64,000 nt of DNA from positions 266,706,575 through 266,770,574 of the forward strand of contig CM070873.1 in the NCBI GenBank assembly GCA_036365515.1. Reading direction: 5' to 3'. Numbering within the stretch: position 1 is the stretch's first letter; each line of letters opens with the position of its first letter. The notes under the pieces were generated by a model. It did not search any database. It saw only the letters and a list, made by a program, of their open reading frames with translations, and was not told where the DNA came from. Origin of the DNA: Torymus aiolomorphi (Eukaryota > Arthropoda > Insecta > Hymenoptera > Torymidae). Shown here piece by piece: positions 10,517-21,498 of this stretch. Made by a program: the position numbers and the translations under genes.

Positions 10517-10524
10517 TATAAATA
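10517..10524 (+). promoter_or_regulatory. TATA box of the 10678 gene copy
   Basis: TATAAATA 161 nt before the ATG of an open gene copy. The upstream palindrome is altered here: the right half reads ATAGGGGG. Confidence 0.55.
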
Positions 10525-10677
10525 AGGCGACCAAGGGTTTAAACGCCACATTCAAAATAGCTTTTGGCGAGGAAGCATCTGAGTCTAGGAGTCTCTTTCA
10601 ACGACGTACTTCATTGCTGCAAGTAATATTGAATAACCGTTAAATTTAAATTTACGAAGAGATTTTTAATTTTAGAA

Positions 10678-11157
10678 ATGGATTTCATTCAATCGATTAC
10701 AGCACAGAAGCGAAAAAGAGGGGCACTTGACGATAATGAGATAAGTAATGGACGCAATAATGAAAAAAAGGTAAAAACTTCGCATACTCACAAATTCTGC
10801 CCGTATACCCATAGTATCGAAGTGGATAAAAAGATTAAAATGGTCCAAGAAGATTTGAAGCGCTTGGGGGAAGCTTTAGGCATCAAAGCAATACCTCAAT
10901 CATTACTTCACATGGATGAAATAATTAAAAATAATAGTTGCCCAAGAGCTATTATGAGCTTAACTGAGATGAATAGAGAAATGAAACAGGAATTGTGCAT
11001 TTTGGAAATCGAGAGGACTGAAGCTTTAGCACAGAAAAATTTGTATCAAGACAGGAGAATATGGTTCAATCAGCAGAACATTATCATGACGCAAGTCGTA
11101 TTAAAAGAAAAAATTTCCGTTTTGGAAGAAAAAATCATTAAAGAAACAAAAATTTAA
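10678..11157 (+). CDS. Unit gene copy 3, intact, 159 aa nuclear-type coiled-coil protein of unknown family
   Basis: Full-length open frame; the family is not recognised. Visible parts: a basic cluster at residues 11-15 (KRKRG here, KRKRR elsewhere) and another at 30-33, together resembling a bipartite nuclear localisation signal; a small His/Cys cluster H36, H38, C41, H45 that could bind metal; and an acidic/basic heptad-like helix from about 95 to 158 consistent with a coiled coil. No signal peptide or membrane segment. The ATG has a good AGAAATGG context, a TATA box 161 nt upstream and AATAAA at 11443. This subtype has Q5, G15, T37, F40 and F130. A role in the nucleus is inferred only from the basic clusters. 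Confidence 0.6.
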   Translation: MDFIQSITAQKRKRGALDDNEISNGRNNEKKVKTSHTHKFCPYTHSIEVDKKIKMVQEDLKRLGEALGIKAIPQSLLHMDEIIKNNSCPRAIMSLTEMNREMKQELCILEIERTEALAQKNLYQDRRIWFNQQNIIMTQVVLKEKISVLEEKIIKETKI

Positions 11158-11442
11158 TTTATTATTAAGTGGTAAAATATGGCTATTGGCGAAGGTCCAC
11201 TATAAAACCTAACGCGCCTTGGACAGAACCTCCTGGGTGGCGTGGAATACTGCCGAATCTAATGAATACGCAAAATTTCATTGAAATACCTGTTATAATG
11301 CTCTTGTTAACTAATCTAACGTAAATATTTATTATGGGGACAAAAAGCTAGTTTTGCGAGCAACGTGTAGCTACTGCAGCACCAAAGCTCTATCTATATA
11401 CTTTGTCCCACGCACTTTGAATTTCGGAATAGGTAGTTAGAG

Positions 11443-11448
11443 AATAAA
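11443..11448 (+). terminator. Poly(A) signal of the 10678 gene copy
   Basis: AATAAA about 285 nt after the stop, at the same relative place as in the other units. Confidence 0.4.
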
Positions 11449-12704
11449 CACGAATGTTATTTATAAAAGAATTTTTGTAAGTTCATTCTGACATGAATAT
11501 ATTTTTCGTTATAAAGAATATGGAATACTAAAGTTTTTAAAATTTTTATGTATTTACTATTCATTATTTTTAGAGACAAAAAGTAATAATTAAAAAAAAA
11601 AAAAAAAATGATGTTTCTTTCTCGCGGCACAACTAGAGTAAAATTAGTATAATAGCTTTGAAATTGTTTAAGGTTCGACTTTGGATACCTTTCAGATGAG
11701 TACTGTGGGTAAAAGGATTGATCCATAAATTTCAGATATTTTTGATTTTAAAATATTTTTAGACTTCCGTTTTAATCGTAATGTCTCGAGAACGGCATAA
11801 CGTATCAACTTGAAATTTATAGACAATTTTGTACGAGATATAGGCATTATGTGTGCAAAATTGTCACAAGATCGTTTGATTATTTTTGAATATATTTAAC
11901 ATTGAAAATTTTCCTATTTTAAAAACTAATTTTCATCGTTGCACGATGTATCGAGTTAAATATTTTTAATTGTTTTCACATTTTGTATATATGTGGAGTT
12001 TGTATATTTCTTTTGAATGAATTACTTTCGCAAAAGTTGTTGTTCATAACCTCAAGAGACATTTGATGTACAAATATTGTTCACATGTTTGGCAATATTT
12101 GTAGAAAATTTTATCAAGATCATATGGATTACATTGTCTATAAATACCAGAGATATACATGGTTAAAATTTTGTTTGCCCTTTTTTCAAATCGTAAATTC
12201 TCGAGAACGACTTTATGTATAAACATGAAACTTATAGACAATTTTGTGCGTGGTATAGGCAATACATGTTTTCTTTTTATAATCAAAAAACCTTTTTGAA
12301 TTATTGGTTATTATTATTTTTTTAGATGGTACAGCCAATATTACTTAATATTATAAAGTTTCCTTTAAAGATTTAGAATTGACGAACATTTAAATTTGTT
12401 AATTTTTAAATTATCTCTACTGTCCCATTTCTTATTAAGGACCATATTTTGGATGCCAGGAATGTACTCCCCTCCTCTTCCAGGTGTAAAGTATAGGGGG
12501 TAATTAGTGGTATTGCCCGGCTGGATCTGCCTTTCACTCAGGTATAAATAAGGCGACCAAGGGTTTAAACGCCACATTCAAAATAGCTTTTGGCGAGGAA
12601 GCATCTGAGTCTAGGAGTCTCTTCCAACGACGTACTTCATTGCTGCAAGTAATATTGAATAACCGTTAAATTTAAATTTACGAAGAGGATTTTGAAATTT
12701 AGAA

Positions 12705-12832
12705 ATGGATTTCATTCCATCGATTACAGCACAGAAGCGAAAAAGACGGGCACTTGACGATAATGAGATAAGTAATGGACGCAATAATGAAAAAAAGGTA
12801 AAAACTTCGCATATTCACAAATACTGCCCGTA
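12705..12832 (+). pseudogene. Unit gene copy 4, 5' part, split by transposon B
   Basis: The first 128 nt of an otherwise good copy (ATG, seven-A run in frame) up to codon 43. Transposon B is inserted after CCCGTA, and the rest of the gene continues at 21147. Both halves are in frame with each other if the transposon and one TA are removed. The disruption is therefore the only visible lesion. Confidence 0.8.
12831..12832. other. TA target-site duplication, left of transposon B
   Basis: Undisturbed units read CCCGTATACCC. Here the sequence is CCCGTA, then the transposon, then TATACCC at 21145, so TA is duplicated. This fixes the element ends. Confidence 0.85.
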
Positions 12833-13142
12833 CACTGAGAAAAAAAGTACGCCATATGTGCCGAAGTGCGGCGTGGGGGAATAGCCGAAGCCCGCTTAGG
12901 TTGTGATTGCAACGTACTCCGCAATCTTTACCGCACTTTTCGGTAGAAACTGTTTTACCAACCAAGCAGTATTTAACCAATAGGGTTTCCGCCATTACAG
13001 CGTTGCGCGGAAGGCAAACGTTCGCGCCTTTTTCTCCGTCTCGCTTCTCGGTGCTGTTTTGCATTTCAATACATTATCTGTGGAAACTGAAAAGTGAAAA
13101 GTGGAAGTTGAAGTGAAACTATATGTATGTGGCAAAGAACGC
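12833..13142. other. Left terminal and subterminal region of transposon B
   Basis: The 15-bp TIR is followed by GC-rich sequence with repeated CCGAAG/CTTCGG-like and GCGGCG/CCGC words, then the 5' leader of the first gene. CACTA elements carry transposase-binding subterminal repeats, and these words are candidates. A promoter for the first gene must lie here; no clear TATA box was seen. Confidence 0.55.
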
Positions 13143-13325
13143 ATGATGGATGACTTCGTGAAAATTAAAACAATGGAAATTGGAGACATTTACAGAGAGA
13201 TTTGAAAGTAAGTGTAACTTAACCTAAAAATTAATATCATACAAATCTGAATTTATTCAGATTGTATTTTACATGATTTATCATGTAAATGCAAATAAAT
13301 TTATTTAGTAATTCATTGATAAGAA

Positions 13326-13403
13326 TTAGATGTTCATGTTTACATAAGTGTTTTTTATATTTACTTAATGAGTGTCAATACTTATGTAAACATGATCATC
13401 TAA
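13326..13403. repeat. Small hairpin (24-bp arms) in intron 1
   Basis: TTAGATGTTCATGTTTACAT with four more bases (13326-13349) pairs with 13380-13403 with one mismatch; the loop is 30 nt. Probably a MITE remnant. It is also present in copy 2 near 61595. Confidence 0.6.
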
Positions 13404-13486
13404 GCGAATGAAGTAAAAAATAAATTTTTCTATAATGTCTAGCTCATGGCTCATGAATGTGCTAATTCAATTTATTCTAGAAATAA

Positions 13487-14083
13487 AATATATTGGAATA
13501 ATTTATTCTGTAGTGACTTACTTAGAGCCGGGTATAGTTGAAAGAAAACTTTTGTCTATTGAGCTGTACACTCTGAAAAGATTAACAAAATCATATGAAT
13601 TACATTTAACTTAAAAATACATTCCTTGCTTTATAAATACTTCATTATCAAATTTTATATATAACACATATTTTTTAGTATAATTTACAGTTATTTCATT
13701 ACTTTCTATGACAAAATAGAAAATAAAGTAGATTTCAAATAAGATTTGAAAAATGTTTGTACGATAAAAATGCATCTCTTGGTTTGTATAAGAGATGTAT
13801 TTTTGTCGAATAAACCTTTTTCAAATCTTTTTTAAAATCTATTTTATTTTCTATTTTGTCATGAAAAGTAATTAAATAACTGTAAATTATACTAGAAAAT
13901 GTGAATTATAATTATAAATTTTTGATAATGAAGTATTTATAAACCAAGGGATGTATTTTTAAGTTAAATTTAATACATGATTTTGTTGATCTTTTCAGAG
14001 TGTACGGTTCAATAAAAAAAAAAGTTTTCTATCTAACCGGCTTTAAGTATGTCACTACAGAATAAATTTTTCCAATATATTTT
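13487..14083. repeat. Long near-perfect foldback (~290-bp arms) in intron 1
   Basis: The sequence from TATATTGGAA near 13488 inward (TTCTGTAGTGAC, GTACACTCTGAAAAGAT, TTCATTATCAAA, TGACAAAATAGAAAATAAA) reappears inverted up to 14083 (GTCACTACAGAA, ATCTTTTCAGAGTGTAC, TTTGATAATGAA, TTTTCTATTTTGTCA). The centre is CTCTTGGTTTGTATAAGAG near 13775. No coding. As transcribed intron RNA it would fold into a long hairpin. It also sits in copy 2 (about 61755-62350). Confidence 0.8.
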
Positions 14084-16630
14084 GCATAAATATTGTATTT
14101 TATTATATTGTATTGTATTTATTTTAAACTTGGCTGTGAGAAAAAAATTTTATTTTTAAGTTATATAGAGTATTATATTTTTGTTCAAAGTTTTGTGTAT
14201 GAGGAGCCTTTTTTTTTGTATTTAATTTATAGAGGCTGGGATTGATGAAGAAATTTTAAGAGACCTGAATCGTGCACTGGTTCAGGAACTTTTTACTAGT
14301 ACTGAGTTTGGGTTCAGAGAAAAATTCATAAAACGGTTTGAAGAATGGAAGAGTGCTTCTCCCAATCCTAATATAAATGCTACTAAAAAATCACCTTGCA
14401 CATCAAAACCTATCCTATTATCAATTCCTCCGAGTGATGATAGCCTGCTTGACACATCTGATGTAACCGTTGAGAATGAAAGTCAAATATGTAAAAGTGT
14501 GGGTGATATAGTTGATAGTAGTGAAAATTCTACTGTTGATTTGAGTGCATTGCAAATAATTAACTACATACGTATGTTATTTCAAATTATTAAAATTTTT
14601 TTAATATTTCTTTTTAACATATCAATTATGCATATCTATCTTTTTTGTTTAAAAAGACTTAAGGACACCATTCAGTTAGAATAATTTTCATGAACTTTTA
14701 TTTAGTATTGAAACAATGAATGTTATATTAGGATGTTTTTTATGACTTATTTACTCCTAGAGCTAGCACATAATTAATTATTAGATTTTTATATATATAG
14801 TCAACAATTAAAAAATGTTATTTAAAATAATTTATTTAGATTATTAAAATATATATTTAATAATTGTGAGAAGTTTTTAATATTGTATTTTCCTACAAAA
14901 AACGAATTATCTCCATGATTTTGTACTTGAGTCTATTTTTAAATTTAGCAAAAAATAATAAATCAAAATTTTAAATACGTTTAGTATAATAAATATTATT
15001 TTTAAATAGCACCTGCAAGAAAGTCAACTCTTGAAGTCTTATCAACTTCAATCAGGGGTAAATTAGCACTAGCTCAGTTTAAAGTAAAGGAGGAGATTGA
15101 TACTCGCTTAGTAAGCGATGTAGTAATAGAATACGAGTTTGAAGCAACTGAGTCATTTAGGTAACACAGGAATATATATACATGTACATTATGTAAAATC
15201 AAAACATTTTATATTAAACAACTACAAAACTTCACGTCAAGACATCTGTTCCCATTTCCACTTCATTAATTTTTTTGAGATTTACTTTGAAGGGGTTCAT
15301 CGGGAATCCCGATTCGGGAGGGTTCCAAACGCGATTGCTTTTTACAATAATAAAAGAGTTACATACATTCTTTTTGCTCTCTATCCGATTTACACCGCGA
15401 AATCGCTTTGGAGTAGGTACATAAGTACTGGACTAAAGTACTAAATGTAACGTCTTTTAGTATTTTAGGTTTTTACATAAATATACTTGTATAAAATATA
15501 CTCGTACATAATTTTTATTACATTATATGTTTCATTTTGGTATCTACAGTATTACAAAGGAACGATTTTTACAACTTGCGGCTGAATTAGTACCAATTTT
15601 CGCAACTTTGGAGAGATCAGGAGATAAACTTGCAAGACTTTTTTATTATCCATTTGTGCCAGAAAAACTAAAAAGTGTATTAATCAAGGAGGAATACTGT
15701 ACGAAAAATATTGTTATGTAAGACGAAAATTGATCCAATATAATTTACTTTCAAAAAACGAGTGCTTACCGCAAGGTGTGTATTAAAAAATAATAAAACC
15801 TATTATAGTATAAATGTAGCAAAATTTCCCTCACTTGCTTATGCTCGCTTATTTATAATTATCAAAAACCAGAATTTTTATTTTATATAATTAATTTTTA
15901 TATAATTATAAGTATGTAAAATCTATGTATTTTATACATACGGTCAAAAAATATTAACATTTAGACGTTTATATATATCCTACCATTTTTTCAGATATTT
16001 CTTATTCTGTGCACGAACAAAATATTCACTGGTTGAAAGATAATACTGAACCCGAAGCTGACATCAAGGAAAAATGGACGAATACTTTTGGAGTCCGAGA
16101 TACCTGCAGTAATTTGAAAACCTACTTCGCCTTCTACAAGTGCCTTCGAGCAACGTTTGTCATATTTTGGTATATTGCACGGCTTTTAAATCTAATAATT
16201 CTGTTTATTATATTTTTAACTATAATTAACTTTTTTGTAAATATCCAGTTGGCAATCGATTTTGATTTAACGTATCCTGAGGCATTAGTAAATTTCTCAA
16301 CAAACTGGCCAGTCACAGCTGCAAAAATAATAAAGTATGCTACAACTAAAGGAAAATTAACTTTTCTTGAAAATAATCTTATTGAATCAGGTAAAATGTT
16401 ATTGTATTTTTATATTCATATTTTTATTACAAATATAAACTGTTTAAACAAAATAAATATTGTTAAATGTTTAAAGGAAAAACGGATGCTGCTGCTATAT
16501 TTTGCCTAGCCAACTTCTTAGGTTTTGTCATTAGAAAAAGGAAAAATACTGATGGTATCTTCGGTAATTCAGTAGATGATGTTAAGAAGTCAATGATTGT
16601 GAATATAAAGGTAAATTTCTATTGCTAAAA

Positions 16631-17641
16631 GAATAGTATATTATGCGCCAAGGACGCAAATGTATTATTCTTGGCGAGTGCGAGTGCAGCCAAAACTCGC
16701 ACTCGGGGAATGTTACATTATGCGTCCGTGGTAGCATACTATTTTTTTGTCCGAAGGCCGAAAAATGAATTTTCGCGTCCCGTATGGAAGTCGTGAAATT
16801 CTAAATGTATTACATTATTTTACATTGTGTATTTCGCGGCCTCTATACGGGCCGCGAAAAGTCATTTTGCGGCCTGAGGATAAAAGTTTTTGGCGCATAA
16901 TGTACTATTTAACACTTCATGCGCCAAGTTCGATTTTGCATACGCTTAGTTACAAAAGCTTTTTTTTGTACACGACGTATTAAAGAATAGTATTCGATAC
17001 ACTGACAAAAATTTGGCACTCCAGCTGACCCGATGAGTACAGACGCTGTGCCAAAAGTAGGGTCAAATGTTGTACTGCGATTCGGTACATCTCTTGTCCC
17101 GTACTGGCACAGCTCCTCTCCGTAAACGCACCGCGGATGTCCCCTGCCGTATAACCTCTGTACATTCGGGAGAAACGCTGTGCCAAAAGTGGGAGATGTC
17201 GTGCACGCAGCGAAGGGGTCGCTGAAGAACTGTGATGGAAACAAATGCTGTGCCAAATTTTTTTCAGTGTACACATGTGAGAAAGTGATATTATTCCATT
17301 GTGACGTTTTCTCGCTTCGATAGGACGCAAACGGATGCACCAGATTAAAATCACTTTTTTGTCCTTAGGCCGCAAAATGAATTTTTGCGGCCCGTATAGA
17401 GGTCGCGAAATACTAAATGTAAGGCCTAGGCCGCAAAATACATTTAGTATTTTGCGCCCTTATACGGGCCGCGAAAACTCATTTTGCGGTCTTCGAACAA
17501 AAAATTGTATATATTACCACGGACGCAAGCTGTAACATTCCCCCGAGTGCGACCTTTGGAGGCCTCGCTATCGCTCGGCCCCAAAGGTCACACTCGCCGC
17601 GAATGATACATTTTGCGTCCTTGGTGCATAATATACTATTC
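16631..17641. mobile_element. ~1-kb palindromic element in intron 7
   Basis: Both ends share GAATAGTATATTATGC and AAGGACGCAAA inverted (ends at 16631 and 17641). Inside are four related GC-rich arms with GCGGCCCGTATA / TATACGGGCCGC and ATTTTGCGGC words (16750-16880, 17350-17505), which gives nested palindromes. No transposase. No clean target duplication was found. A 270-bp MITE (17000-17269) has inserted into it. Confidence 0.7.
17000..17269. mobile_element. 270-bp MITE with CACTGA ends, nested
   Basis: 20-bp TIRs with one mismatch (CACTGACAAAAATTTGGCAC versus CACTGAAAAAAATTTGGCAC inverted), flanked by TA on both sides (16998-16999 and 17270-17271). GCTGTGCCAAA words recur inside. The end motif and TA duplication match those of transposon B, so it may be a non-autonomous relative moved by the same type of transposase. 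Confidence 0.8.
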
Positions 17642-18149
17642 TCGCACTAGTATCGAAAAATTTCTATTATTCAATGGTTTTATAGATCGATCTTAACTTT
17701 TTATTTCAGTCACATGAAGAACTACATCAGTTTAAACAACACCGGAAAGCAGTGACAGTTGAAAAGAGTGGTATTGTTGGGGCTTTTATTGCTGTTATTG
17801 GTGATATTACAACTGCTGGTGATGCCGAAGATACGACAACAGAAGTGTTTATTGTTATAAACGAAATTAATTTCAAGATTGTTTCATGTAGTATTATTGA
17901 CGCGTTGCAGTATTGTTACAAATCATTTTTTGCGTTAAATATTGAATTTCCTTGCGAGTGTAAACATATTTGGACCTTTATGCAGACCAATATTTATAAA
18001 AATAGTGTAGAAACTGCGAGAATATATACTGTACTAGACAAATTTACTACAGAATTAAATAAAATTAAATAATTTATTAAAACATAATTTTTCAAGTTTC
18101 ATAGTAATTCATTGACGAAACTACAGTAGAAAATAATACATATAATACA

Positions 18150-18385
18150 GCTTTTGTAAAATTAAAAAAATAACGCTTAAAAAACTAATAATACTAAAAT
18201 GACTAGAGCTTTAGGAAAATTAAAAAAATAACGCTTAAAAAACTAATAATACTGAAATGACTAGAGCTTTTGGAAAATTCAAAAAATAACGCTAAAAAAC
18301 TAATAATATTGAAAATAACTAGGGCTTTTGGAAAATTTTTAAAATAACACTTAAAACTGATAATATTGCAAATGACGAAAGATTA
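18150..18385. repeat. 58-bp minisatellite between the two transposon genes
   Basis: TAACGC (last copy TAACAC) recurs at 18171, 18229, 18287 and 18345, exactly 58 bp apart, each followed by an AAACTAATAAT..TGA..TAG..GCTTTTGGAAAATT block. About four copies, diverging toward the right. It lies in the 400-bp gap before the transposase start, where that gene's promoter should be. Confidence 0.85.
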
Positions 18386-18469
18386 GAGTAGACTAGATAT
18401 TTTTATCATTATTATTATTACGATTGTTATTATTATACGAGCTTATACTTGCTCCCTTAGTTAGTAAAT

Positions 18470-20575
18470 ATGATTGACTTAAGAAGTGAAATGTTAAGCT
18501 TAACATTAAGTTTATATAGCAATCCCGTGATACCTCGTAATGTTATTCAAGATTTTGTCGATAAAATAATCGATTTTACAAATAATAGTTTTACAACATA
18601 TATAAAAGAACAAATTTCATTGAAATGTGAAGATAAGCAATTTGTTAGTAATATAGAAGAAATTTTAGACTCTACAAAAGTCGTATTACGCAAATTTGAA
18701 ACCGAATACCAACGTTTCTCATTATACAGAGAAATGGGGCTTTTGACTATGCCTATTGATGAACCTATTGGCATTCGAATTCCTAAGAAGTTACTCGGTT
18801 ATGGAGTTCCTGCTGATATAGAAAATGTAACAGCGCAATACATTCCTTTAAAAGAAACTTTGAAACTTCTTTTGGAATTACCAGGAATGTTTCAGATGAT
18901 GATTGATTATATTGCAGAATTAAAAGCTGAAAAAATCATTATCAGTAATTTCATTCAAACTGAGTGTTGGCAAGAAATGTCAAAAGGTTTTGGAGATAAA
19001 GTGGTTTTTCCCTTATTCGTTTATTCAGATGAATTTGAAGCTGGGAACGCTCTTGGATCGCATGGTGGTACAAATAAATTAACATCAGTCTATACAATGT
19101 TGCCATGCTTACCACCTCTGGTAGTATCGCAATTAGATAATATTTTATTAACTAGTCTATTCTACTCTAGCGACCATAAAGAATTTGGGAATAAAAAAAA
19201 ATTTCGAAGATTGATTCAAGATCTAAATGAGTTGAGCCGAGATGGAATTACTTTAAATATTAAAAATAAAAGTTACAAGGTTTTTTTCCAATTGGCTTTA
19301 GTTTTAGGCGACAACTTAGGCCTTAATGGAATGCTGGGCTTTGTTGATAATTTTAACTCCGGAAGGCCATGCCGTATATGTGAAGCGGATATAAACCAAA
19401 TAAGAGAATTAACAAAAGAAAATAAAGATTTATTAAGGACTAAAACATCTTATGAAGCAGAGTGCAATCAAAGAAATTCAATTATTTATGGAATAAAGGA
19501 AAAGTGCGTATTCAATCAAGTACAAGGATTTCATGTTTGTCAGAATCTTACGCTTGATTTGATGCATGATGTTTTTGAGGGGACAGCAAATCAAACGATG
19601 ATGAATATCTGTAACGACTTGATTTACAAACAAAAACTTTTTCCTTAGAATCTTTGAATGAAGACTCCAAGCATTTAATTTGGCACAGGCAGATATTTCA
19701 AATGCAATACCGAAAATTAAAAGAGCATATTGTTGTTAAACAGAAATTAAAGATGTCTTCCAGTGAAATTATTGGTTTCACGCGATATTTTGGACTAATT
19801 ATTGGTGATCTTGTGAAAGAAGGTAATGAGACTTGGACGCTGTACATTTTACTTCGTAAAATAGTTGATATAGTCACGTCACCTAGAATAGTTGAAGGTC
19901 TCATATCACATTTAGATGTATTAATCCAAGAATTTCTGTCACTTACAAAAACTCTCTATGGGGATTTGAAATATAAATTCCACAATATGACACACATAGT
20001 TCACGTATTGAAAAGAAATGGGCCACTAGTGCAATACTGGGCAATGCGACCAGAGTCTAAGCATAGGCAATTAAAATTATCAGCTGTTTCGACAAACAGT
20101 AAGGTAAATTTATTAAAAACTTTATGCATAAAAAGTCAATTGCGTTTAGCTTTTATAAAACATCGGAATGAAACTCCCTCGGATGTTGCATTTGATTTTT
20201 TCTGTGGCTATCGATCAATTAACTAAGAAAAAATATTTTTCTGATATTGATCCAAATGCAACAGTTTTAACCGTAACTCATGTCGAAGCAAAAAGAATTA
20301 ACTATAAAAATGGCATGATTTTTGTAACTGCGATGAATGATAATGATAATGTGAATTTTGGTAAAATTATTCAAATTTTTATTATGAATAAAGAAGTATT
20401 TTTATTAATGGAGCAATTTATAAGTTTCTGTTTCAATGAACATTTATATGCTTATAATGTGCAGACATATAAAACTTTTAATATTATAAATATAAAAGAA
20501 TTACCTGAAATTCATCCGTGTGTCATGACGAAAATTAAAGATGAGCTATTTATTGCAAGTAAATATAAATTATAA
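18470..20575 (+). pseudogene. Transposon B second gene: CACTA/EnSpm-like DDE transposase, two frameshifts
   Basis: Three consecutive frames (18470-19648, from about 19640 to 20226, to 20575) together make about 700 residues. Motifs: VYSDEFEAGNALGS with D187 (codon 19028), where plant tnp2 proteins have DGFNPFG; LVLGDNLGLN with D281 (19310); PCRICEAD, a CxxC knuckle at 300-307; LDLMHDVFEG with D367 (19568); and MRPESKH with E (codon 20053). The C terminus FGKIIQIFIMNKE..FNEHLYAYNVQ also fits this transposase type. Frameshifts lie in T runs at 19638-19642 and 20196-20201; each is a single-base event, so assembly error is possible. The ATG at 18470 is the first in frame. Upstream exons are not excluded. 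Confidence 0.8.
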
Positions 20576-21144
20576 ATATAATTATGTAGTTATTTGAATA
20601 AAATATTTCATTGTACATTGTTTAACATTTATTTCTTTACCGATCATTCAATGCTCGTCAAAAATCAAAGGCGTTTTAAATAAATAAAAAGTTATTAACA
20701 GTAAAATTCACGAAATTTTTTATATACTACTTCAGTCAAATACAAAAGATTTTTAAAAGTAAATTATAAATTTAGTAACCATTTCCTTAATTTTCCTTGA
20801 TATACTCTGATTCACTCCATTCCGATTAGATATTAGAAAGTTGAAATTATTTACATTTTTAAATGTATATTGACTTTAATTTACATATATTATATGCATT
20901 GCACGCAGAAATCACTAATAATATGATATTGAGATATAGCGGAGGCATTCGACAAAAACTTTGTAATGTCTGAGGCAGATATAGCATAAAGGGTGCTACC
21001 TCAGCGCTTTGGTAATTTCTGCCCCACGCGTCGGTAGTATCAACATCAGCGGGGTAGCTTATACGGTCTAACCTCCATTGCCCCACGGTTTCGGCTCTGA
21101 TTGCGGCAGATTCCGGCTGTTTACGCCTTCTTTTTTTCTCAGTG
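20576..21144. other. Right subterminal region and TIR of transposon B
   Basis: AT-rich 3' flank with AATAAAATA soon after the transposase stop (about 20599, a possible poly(A) signal), then a GC-rich zone (20935-21120) with TGCCCCACG twice and TTTCGGCTC, ending in the TIR CTTTTTTTCTCAGTG at 21130-21144. A minus-strand ORF of 122 codons across the end is a by-product. Confidence 0.65.
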
Positions 21145-21146
21145 TA

Positions 21147-21498
21147 TACCCATAGTATCGAAGTGGATAAAAAGATTAAAATGGTCCAAGAAGATTTGAA
21201 GCGCTTGGGGGAAGCTTTAGGCATCAAAGCAATACCTCAATCATTACATCACATGGATGAAATAATTAAAAATAATAGTTGCCCAAGAGCTATTATGAGC
21301 TTAACTGAGATGAATAGAGAAATGAAGCAGGAATTGTGCATTTTGGAAATCGAGAGGACTGAAGCTTTAGCACAGAAAAATTTGTATCAAGACAGGAGAA
21401 TATGGTTAAATCAGCAGAACATTATCATGACGCAAGTCGTATTAAAAGAAAAAATTTCCGTTTTGGAAGAAAAAATCATTAAAGAAACAAAAATTTAG
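21147..21498 (+). pseudogene. Unit gene copy 4, 3' part
   Basis: Continuation of the copy broken at 12832, from codon 43 to the stop. It has the five-G version and is open; SLHHMDE replaces SLLHMDE. Without a promoter of its own it is presumably silent, unless transcription reads out of the transposon. Confidence 0.75.

Larger units (their letters stand above)
9867..12832 (+). repeat. Tandem array segment 2 (about 1.5 units)
   Basis: Continues the unit broken at 4285 and runs through one complete gene copy (10678-11157) to the middle of the next, where transposon B enters at 12833. It is a distinct subfamily: TGCCAGGAATG, AGGTGTAAAGTATAG and GCCCGGCTGG in the promoter region, ACAAATTCTGC in the first ORF. 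The same subfamily follows insert A copy 2 at 41940. Confidence 0.95.
13143..18072 (+). pseudogene. Transposon B first gene: SAM-domain-like accessory protein, eight exons, two frameshifts
   Basis: Exons: 13143-13207, 14233-14571, 15010-15160, 15550-15775, 15995-16158, 16249-16390, 16477-16610, 17710-18072. All junctions are GT-AG and phases agree. Correcting two deletions seen against copy 2 (5 nt in exon 1, 4 nt in exon 4 near 15660) gives exactly 531 codons including the stop. Residues ~1-60 read like a SAM domain: WKLETLTERFE, AGIDEEIL, then GFREKFIKRFEEWK. Later parts (GGILYEKYCYVRRKL, YKSFFALNIEFPCEC.HIWTFMQ) resemble proteins often annotated SAMD3-like in animals, which I believe are transposon-derived. 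Its likely role is a DNA- or transposase-binding partner. Exon 5's end is the least certain: that 90-nt intron keeps the frame open. Confidence 0.75.
12833..21144 (+). mobile_element. Transposon B, copy 1: 8.3-kb CACTA/EnSpm-like DNA transposon
   Basis: Ends are perfect 15-bp inverted repeats, CACTGAGAAAAAAAG, with a 2-bp TA target duplication. Subterminal GC-rich zones at both ends carry related words (GCGTGGGG left, CCCCACGC right, CCGAAG/TTCGG). It has two genes in the same direction: a spliced SAM-like gene (13143-18072) and a single-exon DDE transposase (18470-20575). A 58-bp minisatellite lies between them, and several MITEs sit in introns. Termini starting CACTG and a tnp2-like transposase place it near the CACTA superfamily. 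Both genes are broken here. Confidence 0.85.

Noticed and set aside
12699..13064. 121-codon minus-strand ORF across the transposon B left end (also 60965-61330)
   Set aside because: It crosses the element/unit junction, so it cannot be an ancestral gene.
16909..17375. Two overlapping minus-strand ORFs of 131-143 codons in intron 7
   Set aside because: They span a nested GC-rich MITE and its host palindrome. Open frames there come from base composition; no domain signal.
19630..19660. Programmed -1 frameshifting in the transposase
   Set aside because: The T run does not make a canonical slippery heptamer in the zero frame, and a second shift of the same kind occurs at 20196. Indels or assembly errors are simpler.
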